This document shows positions 10,971-22,276 of a stretch of DNA of 64,000 bases, in pieces. The translations under genes and the position numbers were made by a program. Position 1 is the first letter of the stretch. Each line of letters opens with the position of its first letter. Source of the stretch: Litsea cubeba (Eukaryota; Streptophyta; Magnoliopsida; Laurales; Lauraceae); contig CM022946.1 of assembly GCA_012931725.1 (NCBI GenBank), positions 56,632,058 to 56,696,057 on the forward strand, written 5' to 3'. The notes below the pieces were generated by a model. That model made no database searches. It saw only the letters and a list, made by a program, of their open reading frames with translations, and had not been told where the DNA came from.

Positions 10971-12562
10971 TGTAATGCAAGTCGTGAGGTCAATTCCCTC
11001 TCTTCATACTTCTGATACATCAGGTTAATACTTTGAGAAGGATTAGCACTCTATTGGGAACATTATGCTATAAAAGGTACTTTTCTTCCTAAAACAAGCA
11101 TTTGGTTGAAGTATGCTTTATAAAAGAAATTGTCTAATAGAAATGATACCTTTTCTTCTTTTTACTTCCAAGAATAAGAAAATCTTATCATCTATTGATT
11201 TTTATTTATATATTGAAATGGTTACTTCAAAGCTATTGATTGTTGCATTTCTCCTAACCCACATGCAATGTGTTTGATAGATGAGTACTTAGTATATGGA
11301 AGTAATGTTGATATTTTGTCTCATTATTTTTGTCCCACAGTATCTTGTTGGTTTTTGTTTAAACAGAAAGTGGTAGTGTTGTCTTAGTTGAATTGATTCA
11401 TTAATATTTGCTGATTTGGAAACCAAACACAAAGCCCTAATGATGATATCAGTTTGTACTTTGTAGTGGATGTCTACAACTCTGTTTTTTTTTTTTTTTT
11501 GTCCTTTTTTTTTTGTTTTAAACATGGAATCGTTTATGTAACACTCAGATCCTTTAGAGCACTCTAGTTGGGTGCTTCTTAACATACATTCCTATGAGGA
11601 CATAGAAATGAAAATGTGAAGAAGAAAATAAATTTGTGGGTAAGGGACAGAGATTTGTTCATTAACTCTGTCTATGCAAACATTAACATAAAATTGTAAC
11701 CCTCTTGCTAATGTCAAACTTGAGTGAATCAACAGAAATCAAATAGCACTAAAGATCTCAATCGTGCCAAGAATGAGGCCTAACATCCCACAAGCCACAA
11801 GGGGCTACCAACCTCCAACTTGTACAAAGTTATTGCAAGGACAAGGCTGGCGACATCCGGCTGCTCTGGTTTTCTTTGATTTTCCTTTCTTTGTTAGCCT
11901 TTTTTTTGGACGCAACCCCGGTAAGGCCTCATGCCTTTATTAGTGGGGTTAGTCACTAATCACTAAGATTTAGGATGCTTAATTGCGCTTAGTGGCCTAA
12001 GCATTAGGATTAGTGGTGTGTGATGCATTAGGTAGTGGGTCATGCATATCATACTTACTTGGACCCACCTTGGCCCGGTGACCCAAGGGACTCTCATTAT
12101 GAGCCCATACCCATTTGCCAAGGACTTTCTTGTAAACTCCTGAATTTTGTGGTGGATGTCTTAGTTAAACTGAAAAATAGTTATGATCATTATTTTCATT
12201 TTGAAACGTTTTCTTGACATATGGGTAGAAAATATCATGGCCGCTACTAGCAAGCATGCTTTCTGATAGTCCTTGAATATTCATTTTATCCCAATTTTGA
12301 CCTTTTTCACGTTGGAATCTTATGTCAAAAGAAACACTAGAACTGTTGGAACATATGAATTTTGGTCTCTACTTAACCCAAAGAAAAATTTGAGTGACAT
12401 AAGAGCTTTTCTTTCTGTAACTCCTATGGCAAACTGGGAACCTCCTTTTCATGCGTTTGAAGTTAATCACAGTATTTTCATTAATTTCTTTATGAGTAAA
12501 GATAGGTCTATTAGCCACTCAGAGTGCTAATGCTGGATATATATTTCTTCTTACAACTTCAG
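10971..12562 (+). other. Spacer between PPR-a and first recognisable MIP1-a exon
   Basis: No convincing gene. It holds the PPR 3' flank, an 18-base T run (11486-11503), and AT-rich DNA. A stretch at about 11735-11850 has exon-like composition but contains stops in the frame I would expect, so a degraded upstream MIP1 exon is possible but not shown. Nearly identical to 30884-32472. Confidence 0.5.
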
Positions 12563-12927
12563 GTACCTGAGAAAGTACATACTGCGGGAAAGAATTCCTT
12601 GCCGGTCCGTACTTTGAAAGTTCATCTCTGCCAGTGTCCCAGCAAGCTATCTGAAGAGTTGGTCAGATGCATGACTGCAATATATTGCTGGGTATGTAAT
12701 GCAGCATCGGCAAAGCCAGAAAACGGTTGTGTGCCATTAGAATCAAGGTCATCCACCGAAATAGCCCTGCCACGACAAAGTGTCGGAGGAGATCAAGATT
12801 GTTCTTGGAGATCAATGATGGAAATATCTAGGATATTGACTGATGGAAACCAGCACTCACGAGCATCTTATGCCACTAGCAGCTACAGGTGGGAAGTTGA
12901 TGTCTGATTTTGTTCAGAGTCTCTTTG

Positions 12928-12931
<4 letters not shown>

Positions 12932-12967
<36 letters not shown>
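12932..12967. repeat. (GA)n microsatellite in MIP1-a intron
   Basis: About 18 GA units in the intron after the first MIP1-a exon. The same tract in MIP1-b (32842-32907) is about 33 units, so it is length-variable between otherwise almost identical copies. Confidence 0.95.
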
Positions 12968-12969
<2 letters not shown>

Positions 12970-14989
12970 AATATTTGTTGTTTGGTCAGCGATGGTGGCA
13001 ACCAATTAAATGATATTCTTGTCTCTAAATCATTGCATTTAGCTGGCCCATCATTGGATGGGCCAGGCTCTAGTGTCTTGTCTATTAGATGATTCTAGCT
13101 ATCTGTTTCATTGCTTGATAATGGACAATGAAAGTCAATGGTCCATTATTAGTGAGCGAAATCGTAAAACTAAATCCAAGAAATGGGAAGCAAATTTTTG
13201 TGTATCCCTTATTAACATTGTGGCCCATCATTTGAATGATTTCTCACCAAAAGGTTCACCCTGCATGTTAAGTTTGTAGTGATCAAAATTGAGCAATCAA
13301 ATATATTTCCTCTCTTGATTATTTTGTTTAATATTTTATCCCTCTTCTCCCCATATTGTAGGTTTACCTGAAAGAATAATCTTCCATTGGTCTCATAAAT
13401 TTTCAGGGTTTTGGTGGAGCAACTGGAAAGAGTGAATCCAAGCCATATGGAAACTGATGCCAAACTAGCGTTTTGGATCAATGTGTACAATTCTCTAGTT
13501 ATGCATGTAATGGTTACTGATAACAATTTAGTTAGACATACCTTTTCTATACTTCTGTAATTTCTTATTATATACTACCTGTTTTATAGGCCTATCTAGT
13601 ATGTGGAATCCCCATTAGATCTATTAGGAGGATGGCCTTGTTTCAAAAGGTAGTGCTCTTGCTTCCTAAATATTTTAAGATCCATTGTCTGATGACAATT
13701 GCCTTGAAATGATGGAAATGGGATGCAAAAGGATATGTTAAGATAACTTGGCTTCAATTCTAGTTAACTTCCTGGCCTCACACTCCTAATTAAGTACAGT
13801 ATGTATGCCTATTTTTGTGATGTTCATCTAGATTAAAGTTTTATTTTAAAAGATGAGTTACTTGCTGCCTCTAGAAAATCTAATTTTTTTAAAGACAACT
13901 TAGTGATGGGAAGTTCAAGCGCTTGCAATGGCTTAAATAAATTAAGACAACTGCAATTATATTTCAATGTTTTGACGAGTTCTAGATTCTGTTTGTTCAA
14001 AATTTTCGTTTTTGAAGGAAATAGTTCTCTAGCACTCTCACTTTTTTCATTTGAATTGCAACTCCTAAAATTTCTTGCTATGATTAAACCACTCTATTGG
14101 AAAATGGATCACACTATGGTAACTTTTACCAATTTAGATTGTCTTTATTAAACAGAGACAGGTAAACTGAAATAAAAGCAAGTGTGAAACTTCTCATCCA
14201 TTGTTTTTTTTTTTTCTTCTTGTTTTTCCCTTGCTACTGAATGAGTGGATCATGATCGGAATTGGGCTAGTTTTGGTCTTAAACATGTGATTGAAAATTA
14301 ATAAATATTTTTTTGTGGAAGAGGACCAATGATTTTTTATTATGCCTTAACGAATTTGTTTTTCTAGTCCAGGCCGGTTACAACATTGGGGGACACATCA
14401 TAAGCACGAATTCCATAGAGCATCCAATACTATGTTGCCGTTCACCGCGAATTGGCCGTGGATGAAAATAAATTTTGCTTCACATTTTATTCATGTCGCA
14501 TACCATTTAGTGTGACTCATGTATTTATTTTGTATATGTTTTATGTTATGACAAATCATTCTGTAAGATAAATGATCCTATGCTGCTGCACTGATGTTTG
14601 GAGCCTGTCTTTTATTACCCAAATCATTAGTAATCATATGGCATTCCTCTTTAGATTAGGTAATGGCCCAGAGTTTACTCATATAAGAGTTATATGTGAT
14701 GTTGGATTGATCATGTGTGAAATATATAGCTGTATTTTCTATACATGATCAACACAACAATTGATATCACACTGCTTTGAATGAAATTTTGGTCCCATTG
14801 CCATACAAAGGGTGGTGCGCAGCATGAATGGCTTTAATAAGCAAAGGCCGGAATTACACAGGTTAAATGAAGTGCCCTGCTTCCATCGGTACCATACTAA
14901 TGGTAGCGTAAGATCATTTCTCATGCAGGTGCATGTCAGATTTCTAAACAAAATGAATTACCTGATCTTTCTTTTCCCCCCTTTATACT

Positions 14990-15432
14990 AGGGATGTAGA
15001 TGAACCTACTTCCAATGAACTTGGACCTGACCCAACATCCAAAATAAGTTAAAACAGTATCATACTGCAATGACCTTATGCTTGCAAGCATAAGACACTA
15101 CCACCTATACTGTAATGAGGATTACTGTCATACAGTGTTAATAGTGAATGCAAGAGGGTTGGATTGGTGATAAGTGCATCCCACAAGGAGCTCAAATCAT
15201 AATCTCTCATAGGATCCATGAGAGGTAGCTCTCATACAAAAGATTTGTATGTAATATATGTTTTTATTAGTATATAAATGTTATATAAACCACCCAGGTG
15301 GTATTCAATCATGGACTTGACTAGACTTTAGACCAAACCTGATTACAATTAAATCCAAAAAGAGGGGTCTATACCAGGATTTCAGGTCAGGTCCTTTGGA
15401 TAACTCAGTAATTAAAAGTCCATTGGCATCCC
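14990..15432. mobile_element. Possible hAT-like MITE relic in MIP1-a intron
   Basis: The left end, GGGATGTAGATGAAC followed by GGACCTGACC, is loosely mirrored on the right by GGTCAGGTCC and GGCATCCCA. These ends resemble the better preserved hAT-like MITE at 19208-19600. Flanks are only weakly alike, so the TSD is not secure. A copy is at 34949-35399. Confidence 0.4.
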
Positions 15433-17080
15433 AAATTTACACGCTACTTCTGATGCATGCACTTCATTTTTTCTAATCTCACTCCTATAACATTAATTGT
15501 ACCAAAAGTACAAAAAGAGCGTATGCAAGACGGTGTAATTTAAGTCTCAAGTATTGTTTCATAAATCTTACCATTCATTTTTTTTTTCTTCAATATATTT
15601 GTATGATCTCAAATTTTCAGAAAAAATATGCATTACAATGTATCAAAATAAAATATTATTTATATATTGTGTCATGAATTCAAGCAGTGTTCCTGATTTT
15701 CTAATTTAAAGGGAGAATTTATATTGAAAGAAAGGGGAGAATGAGAGAACTATATTCATGTTTTCATGCATTCGGTATTTGATTGGGGAGAGGAAGAGTG
15801 ACATTTTCACATACTTTCTCATATTTAGGCATAAAATTGATTTGCTTGTGCTGAGAGCGAACACATTTTTTTCTCCCCTAAAGAGAGGAAACAAAACTTT
15901 CTCCCTCTTTTTCCTCTTGTGAATTCCAAATAACAAAACCTTTTCCTTCCCATTTTCCTCTTCTACTTTTTCTAAGTTTCAATTTTATATTAATTCCCTT
16001 TCTCCCTTTTCTCTAGCTTTCTCTATCTGGTAGGAATTTTCTTATTTTCCTTTTCTCTTAATTTAGCCTCCACCTACTATTCCTCTTTCCATTTTGGCAT
16101 ATAACTTCAAAAAAAGAAAAAAAAACCATGTTTTGGCATAAATGCAACTTTTGTGTCTAAGTTGCACGCCTATACATAATCCTTGTTCTTGTAATTTATG
16201 ATTTTTTTGTATCCATTAATTCTCTCCTCGAACAAAATGAGAAATAAATTAGACAATGTGATTTCTTACATCTTCATATCCATTCATTTCTTTTAATTCA
16301 TTTTGTAGTGGTTTGAAACCATCCTTTTGACTGCCATGCGAAGGAAATCTGGTGAAGAGAGACAACTTGTTGGTACTGGATTTGGACTCTCAAATTCTCA
16401 GCCCCTTGTTTGCTTTGCGCTATGTAATGGGGCATCATCTGATCCCATGGTAATCTCTGGATTCCCTGATCTCATCAAGAATTAAAGATCTTCATATACT
16501 TCAGCATAAAATCTAACTTCACCCATGCATTGGTCTGGTCTATCAAGCTTCCAGGCCTCATCCATTATGTGCCATTCTCTGGTCTATTTTATTAGCATCT
16601 GAGCTATGATTGTCCTTATTTTGTGTTATATAGGCCAAACTCATCCCTGCCATTAATCTTTCCATTTGGAGGCTCGGTCTAATCACGTTCTAAGCTAATT
16701 TGCGACCGTCGCCAGTGTGCTAGCCTATATTACAAGCTTCATTATTAAACCAAAACTGGCATTAAACCCATGAGATTATGAAAGAATAGGCTATTCTTTT
16801 TTCAAATTGCTTTGACTACTTGAGGGGTGTGGTGGCCATTCTAACAAATCAACTCTTTTAGAACTTCCAAATTCTAAATGCTTATCCAAACCCACAATTG
16901 TTTTGTGACACGTCCCTCTTGAAACAGAAACCGTGCATACAAGTATACTAGTTTATATCTAGTTATATGTATTTATAGTCACTATATCCTTATGAGAGAT
17001 GAGATTGACAATTCCATTTTCCTTGCCTTGTCTTTAACCAAAAGAAGTCTGCATTGAATCTCTCCTACTATCATCAGCCT

Positions 17081-17154
17081 AATAACATGATTTCAGCAGA
17101 TCAGCTGAGATCAGCTGAGATCATGCAATTGATCTGCTGAAATCATGTTATTAC
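17081..17154. repeat. Perfect foldback in the last MIP1-a intron
   Basis: A 24-base arm (17081-17104, beginning TAATAACATGATTTC) is repeated exactly as its reverse complement at 17131-17154 around a 26-base loop holding ATCAGCTGAG repeats. It is about 75 bases before the last acceptor. The matching place in the inverted unit-3 copy (near 43800-43845) carries a different, unrelated filler. No TSD is clear. Confidence 0.85.
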
Positions 17155-17559
17155 AGCCTTCACCAAGAACAATGCCACCCCTGATAAAATCACAGCTTCC
17201 TAACTTGATCTTAATTAAACTTTGTGCAGATGAGGGTCTACACTGCCTCAAATGTCAAAGAGGAACTGGAAATTGCCAAGAATGATTACCTTCAGGCTAA
17301 TGTGGTTGTGAAGAAGTCAAGTAAAGTGTTGTTGCCCGGGATTCTTGAGAGATACTCAAAAGAGGCCTCTATTAGCACAAATGAACTTTTTTCTTGGGTG
17401 TGTGACAACGTCGATAAGAAGTTGTGTGATGCTATCAAGAAGTGCATTGACTCCAAATCCAATCGAAAGTTATCGCATATTATGGAATGGTTACCCTATG
17501 ATATGAGATTTCAGTATGTCTTCACGAGCAACTTGACAGAAAAACCATTGTGGTTGTGA

Positions 17560-18182
17560 TTTCTTCGCTGGAGCAAACTTGCTCTAGTTTTAAGTTGATT
17601 TCTTGGTAGTATTGAAATCCTAATCTTTGTACAAAAAAGTTACTGGTATTGACATATGAAACTTTGATGTCTGTACAGAGTCCATTTATGTAGTGTTCCA
17701 CAAGCAGGTTTTGATTATGATTGGTTTGTGGCAATTTATTTGATTACAAGGAATTATGGGGCCGTAATAAATTATTATGAGACACAAGAAATGATGGGGT
17801 TGACTATATTATGAAATAGGCATATTGAATCTTTATTTTCTAGTGATAAACGGTCATCTCACATTACCTCATACAGGGGAGAATATTGGGGAGCTCTGCA
17901 CAGGAATCACACCCTCCGTGGGTTCGAACACTCGACCTCCCATTCCGATACTATGTTGACAACCAAGTTTAAGCTGATAGAGAACTGTGTAATAATGTAT
18001 ATCAAGTTTACAACAATTACAAGTCTAGTTAATCCGTGGCGCATGAAAAATGAAGAACCCTTTCAACTTGCAAGTTGGTACTGCTTAAAATCTTCTTCAG
18101 TTATATATTTTTTGAAATCATTGCCTCCAACAGCCATGATAACTGTAAGATTAATTTAGGTCATGGTAAAACTAACAGTGAG
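17560..18182 (+). other. MIP1-a 3' flank
   Basis: No gene recognised. It probably includes the 3' UTR and polyadenylation region (AT-rich, several AATAAA-like strings). It is matched in inverted orientation by 42776-43396 of unit 3. Confidence 0.6.
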
Positions 18183-18501
18183 ATTAGAGCTATATCTTGG
18201 GTATCTTCTTCGGCTATGTTTCCATGGAATTTCAGTTCTAATTGAATGAGATTAGAGCTCTATCGTCTTCAATTCAAGTGAGCTTTTTATTCATGTGGGG
18301 AGGGCAGCAAATTGTTTTGCTGACTCTTTAGCTAAGCAAGGGGTTAATAGGTCTTCTAACTTCTTAGCTTTCACTATGTAACTTGTTTTGTGGTATAATG
18401 CTTCTATAACATAGTGGCCTTTGGCCGGGGCTTCTTTGTATTCTCTTTCCTTTCTTAATATATTTTCTTCATTGCCTATCAAAAAAAATAAATAAATAAA
18501 T
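18183..18501 (+). mobile_element. 5'-truncated L1 LINE tail with 15-bp TSD
   Basis: The plus strand ends an RNase H-type frame (RAANCFADSLAKQGVNRS, then a stop near 18378), followed by a 3' UTR and an A-rich tail of AAAT units at 18481-18501. The direct repeat aaaactaacagtgag is present at 18168-18182 and 18502-18516. The inverted unit-3 copy shows one unbroken copy of that site near 42755, a clean empty site. So this is a severely 5'-truncated L1 inserted after the duplication. Confidence 0.85.
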
Positions 18502-18516
18502 AAAAACTAACAGTGA

Positions 18517-19199
18517 GGACTAATAATGTTTTTTTATTACTATAACTGGACTTCAAACCACCCAACCCCATGGTAGCCACCTATATATGCATGATGAATG
18601 GCCTCAATGTTGATTCCATATGGCTTAAGTTTTAAAATGAGTCTATGATGATAACCATTAAATCAAGGATTCATGCATGCTATCAACCGGTAAAATATAA
18701 CTATTCAAGCCATTTCTTTTGAGGTGCTTCACATATGAAGGCAAGATTTTAGCAATTCCAATCTACACAAAGAACTTCTTCAAAGAAAAAAAAATTTTTA
18801 ACTCAAAGTGCTTCTTAATCAAGTTCTTGGCACCCAATTGTTTAGACTTGGATCGATTCAATTTGTTATGTTTACAAAATCTTTTAAAATGTGAAAATTA
18901 ATTAACAAATTCTCAACAATGGTCTCCACAACCTCTAAGCATCACAAACAAAGAGTCTGGATAGATGGTAATGGCGCTCAAATTCTTATGCGAAATACAT
19001 CAGGCTCCTTAGTGGGGCCCACCTAATTAGAAATTTGAACTCCTATAAATAAATGGCCCTTGGCCAAATTCGAACTCCAATAGGATACAGGCCCCATCAC
19101 ATTTATCACTTATATATGAAATTACATGAATGAAATATTACAAATTCATGCATTTATAGCGATGAATCTGAAATGGGCCCAACTCTTATTTGATAAAAT
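18517..19199 (+). other. Intergenic DNA downstream of MIP1-a
   Basis: No gene recognised. The part up to about 18815 is found inverted at 42448-42760, and the part from about 18856 onward continues on the plus strand at 47282. A unit-3 rearrangement breakpoint therefore falls between these two positions. Confidence 0.6.
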
Positions 19200-19207
19200 C
19201 TTGCAAG

Positions 19208-19600
19208 TAGGGATGTAAATGGGTCTCCGATTTTCCTATTACACGAAGGTTCTGACTCGTTAAAAATCGGGTCTGGGTCCTTATTTATGCCCCGATAAGT
19301 AGATGGGTCCGAGTCCGATTCTACCTTATTTTGGACCCGTGGACCCGAGACCCAACATATTACCTAAGTTTTCAAAAATCTCTCCTAAAATTCATTTTTT
19401 AAAATATCATTCTTTACCTATATCCGGACTCCGAATCCAGACCCGTCCCATATATGGTTTTGGTTTTGATTCTAAAGCCAATAAACAGGTTCCGAAACAG
19501 TTCCGGATCCAGATCCGGATCCGGTTCCGGTTCCACCTTCTCCTTAATGGTTCCGGGTCCACTATGGACCCAGACCGGATCCGACCCATTTACAACCCTA
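19208..19600. mobile_element. hAT-like MITE, 393 bp
   Basis: Inverted ends TAGGGATGTAAATGGGTC and the complement of GACCCATTTACAACCCTA. Flanks are CTTGCAAG (19200-19207) and ATTGCAAA (19601-19608), an 8-bp TSD with two mismatches. The interior holds GGATCCGG-rich near-palindromes. The unit-3 equivalent (about 47630) lacks the element. A short reading frame runs through it on each strand but has no recognisable protein. Confidence 0.72.
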
Positions 19601-19608
19601 ATTGCAAA

Positions 19609-20190
19609 GACTCATATAATAGGAGCATGCTTCTTTTGAATTGTCTTTGTAACCGGGCCCTAATACGGAGCCTAGCTAATTTATTGTGAGCCCTAGTCTC
19701 TAAGGGTTCCTAATTCATAAACATGTAGAAGAAAATCTTAGATGGAATCCTTTTACTATTGCAAAAATATTCTCCTGTGAGACGTCCGTAGGAGAAAACT
19801 CTCCTTCAGTAAAAATTAAGAGGTGCACAGGATGATGTCAAGAAAAAGTGATGTCAAGAAAAATCAAAGGTTGTCTTTGCCAATGTTATGACTGCCTTGC
19901 GTGCTTTGGGATGAGCTTGACCCTTAGGTTTTAGTACATGGATCAAGCTTGGATTGAAAATGTAATCGGGTTTAATATTTGAGCAGGGATTTGATTAACT
20001 CATAGAAAGCTTGAAGCCCCGTCTCACTTGTGTGAGCTTCTTTCTAGCTTGTGTGGATTTTCTTTCCACTTATACAGGCTGTCTTTCCATGTGTGTGTGG
20101 GCTCTCTCCTTGTCCCGGTGGCTGCCTTAAAAAAAAAAAAAAAGAGCTTTAGTCGGGTTGGGTCTTATGGCCCTGGACAACCCAAGTAGT
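19609..20190 (+). other. Intergenic DNA before PDRG1-b
   Basis: No gene recognised. It contains a small internal direct repeat (GATGTCAAGAAAAA, twice near 19831-19863) and CTTGTGTGAGCTTCTTT-like short repeats at 20030-20100. Its unit-3 equivalent is 49487-49820 plus the flanks of the hAT-like insertion. Confidence 0.5.
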
Positions 20191-20357
20191 GATGGCCCCA
20201 GAGAGTTCTCTGTGTGCTGCCCTTAGAAAACCCAAATTCGCAGCTGGAGGTCCTTCAAAAGAGGTTTGTTTCAAATCCCTCTCTCTCTCTCTCAGTCACC
20301 CAGACTCAAAAGGGAACGACTCAGTTCCAAAACTCTGCAAATATCTTCAAATCTGAG
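20191..20357 (+). promoter_or_regulatory. Likely 5' leader exon of PDRG1-b
   Basis: A pyrimidine patch (CTCTCTCTCTCTCAGTC near 20280) and an ORF-free stretch lead to CTGAG|GTATGG, a good donor at 20358. It is followed by the TTCTAGGGTTTTG motif typical of plant leader introns. The coding ATG is 1.4 kb further on, so a leader intron ending near CATTCAAG (about 21715) is inferred. The same arrangement is at 49830-49994 in unit 3. Confidence 0.5.
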
Positions 20358-20918
20358 GTATGGGTTCTTCTAGGGTTTTGTTTGCAGTCATCTTTCCCTA
20401 CTTGTGGAAGTATGCTGGCGTTTATTGATCAATGTCGATATAGAGAAATAGATGTAAAGATGAACATATTTTCTCTCTCTGTAGCAATTTTTGTTATAAT
20501 ACAGAGCTTATTTACCCTATTTGAATGACTGAATTTGATACATGAGTGGAGGAATGATTAAATGTAGATGGAAAAGAAAACCCCTAAACTCATATACCCC
20601 TGTATCCAAATCCCCCCAATCCATAATCCCTAAAGCCTAAATCCCTAAATCTCCAAAATAAATTGGGCAATTCCTGCTTGACTGCACCAAATTATTAGTT
20701 CCATTTTAGAATTATACATGGATAATTTTGATAGTTTCTTCTCTTCTGATATTGATATTGGAATTTTATGTCAACTTTGGATTATTTTGTTTTTCTGATT
20801 TTCAATTAATTATATGTGGACTTTAGATTTCTGATGGTTTGCTTAAGGTAGAGCTTCTCAAATTGAGTATGGTTTACAAGTTGGTAGAGATATTTAGAAC
20901 ATAGACAATTTATATGAG

Positions 20919-21102
20919 GGGAAATATTCAAGTGCATCTATCCCTCACCATAGGGTGAGGGACACTTCCCTTTTTGGGAAGTTTCAAGTACAAAAGTGAC
21001 TTTTCAAGTACATAGGAATACTCCCTATGTACTTGAAACTTCCCAAAAAGGAGAGTCTCCCTCACCCTATGGTGAGGGATAGATGCATAGGAATACTCTC
21101 CA
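20919..21102. mobile_element. Small foldback MITE in the PDRG1-b leader intron
   Basis: About 184 bp with long inverted arms: GCATCTATCCCTCACC on the left and its complement GGTGAGGGATAGATGC on the right. The inner part also pairs (CTTCCC...GGGAAG). The 8-bp repeat TATATGAG flanks it at 20911-20918 and 21103-21110. Unit 3 has the empty site (near 50505). The same family, with its own 8-bp TSD, is at 55511. The 8-bp TSD points to a hAT-type activity. Confidence 0.8.
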
Positions 21103-22276
21103 TATATGAGTGCTCATTACCTCTTAAAGAGAGTGTATGTGTGTATGTACATACGTATGTATTGGAATTTGACATATTATACTTGATATAGTATGAAATT
21201 TTGACCGTTCCCCACTCAAATGGAAATCCTGGGTCTGCCACTAGCTTCATTATTCTCTTGATAAAAGATTGCTTGTTGGGTTTTTCATTGCTGATCCATG
21301 GTATGATGGTGATTTTATTGTACTCTTTATTAGAGTTTACTACATAGAAAAGGTTATTATTGTTACTGTCATCATTGTGCATTATCGTAGATTGAGAATT
21401 AAGGAAATTCGAGACATTTTCAATTGACCATCATCCACCCCACTCAAATGAAAGTCCTGGGTCTGAGTTTTACCCCTTTTTTTTTTCACTTTTAGCCACT
21501 TTTAGGAACATTTTTCTTAGAATTCATAGGAATTCAACTCCACTAAACAAATCGGCCATTATTGTTCAAAATTCTGATTCATTTGACAAGTTTTTTTTCC
21601 TCTTTTGCACCCTTTTTGGTTTCTCCTTAGTGGGTTGCACGAGGAAAATGCTAATTGAATTGATGATATCTAACTAGTGATAGGTAGTATAAATGTGTTC
21701 TTTAACCATTCAAGATTTTCTGTACTGATTACTAATGGATGAAGATATGAGGCAACAGCAACAAAATCTACTTGAGGTCGAAATTAAAGCAGAGCATCTT
21801 CTAGCGCGACAGCAGGTTTGTTTTTGTTCTTATCTTTTTTGATACATTATTAATATTATCTTCGTTTTCCATTTATATATATAATGGCTTTGATCACTTT
21901 ATTTGTTATCTTGTAATATGCGGCTGGTTGAAAATGATAGATTGAGGAATGGAAATAGGGAGGCCTTAACAGCACTCCGTAAGAAAGCTCGCACGACGAA
22001 AACTAGTGTTCCCTCTCCTTTTGAAGCGGTCATGCAGGAAATTGAGGGGAGTGAATCAAGATCTTTGGTGAAGGAGGTTTGTAGGACATGTGGTGATTAC
22101 GACTCAAAAGAGCATACATGGATGATGTTCCCGGGCTCAGATGTTTTTGCTAAGGTACTATTTCATGCTGCTCATACCATATTAGAAAAAGGTACTGCCT
22201 CATTTACTACCTTAATTTTGGTTGTGAATTGAATTTAATATAAGAATTTTTCTCTTTGTAAATTTAAATTGCCAGG

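Larger units (their letters stand above)
12563..17559 (+). pseudogene. MIP1-a: 5'-truncated DUF547 (MIP1-like) gene with dead donor site
   Basis: Six exons join in frame: 12563-12888, 13407-13506, 13590-13649, 14373-14459, 16309-16449, 17230-17559. The first carries the KLSEELVRCMTAIYC segment that precedes DUF547. The second and third give LAFWINVYNSLVMHAYL and a GIPIRSIRRM helix, the hallmark of DUF547. The fourth gives AGYNIGGHIISTNSIEHP, the fifth SNSQPLVCFALCNGA, the last VYTASNVKEELE through EWLPYDMRFQYVF. DUF547 proteins are called ternary-complex-factor MIP1-like; plant members usually begin with a leucine-zipper region. That 5' half is not found here: a PPR gene lies upstream instead. 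The donor after exon four is GG (14460-14461), where MIP1-b has GT. The encoded part is about 345 residues, short of the usual 500-600. Confidence 0.82.

Noticed and set aside
12035..12530. Two small plus-strand frames (12035-12217, 12273-12530) before MIP1-a
   Set aside because: No domain, not in phase with the MIP1 exon by splicing, and preserved only because the whole interval is nearly identical between units.
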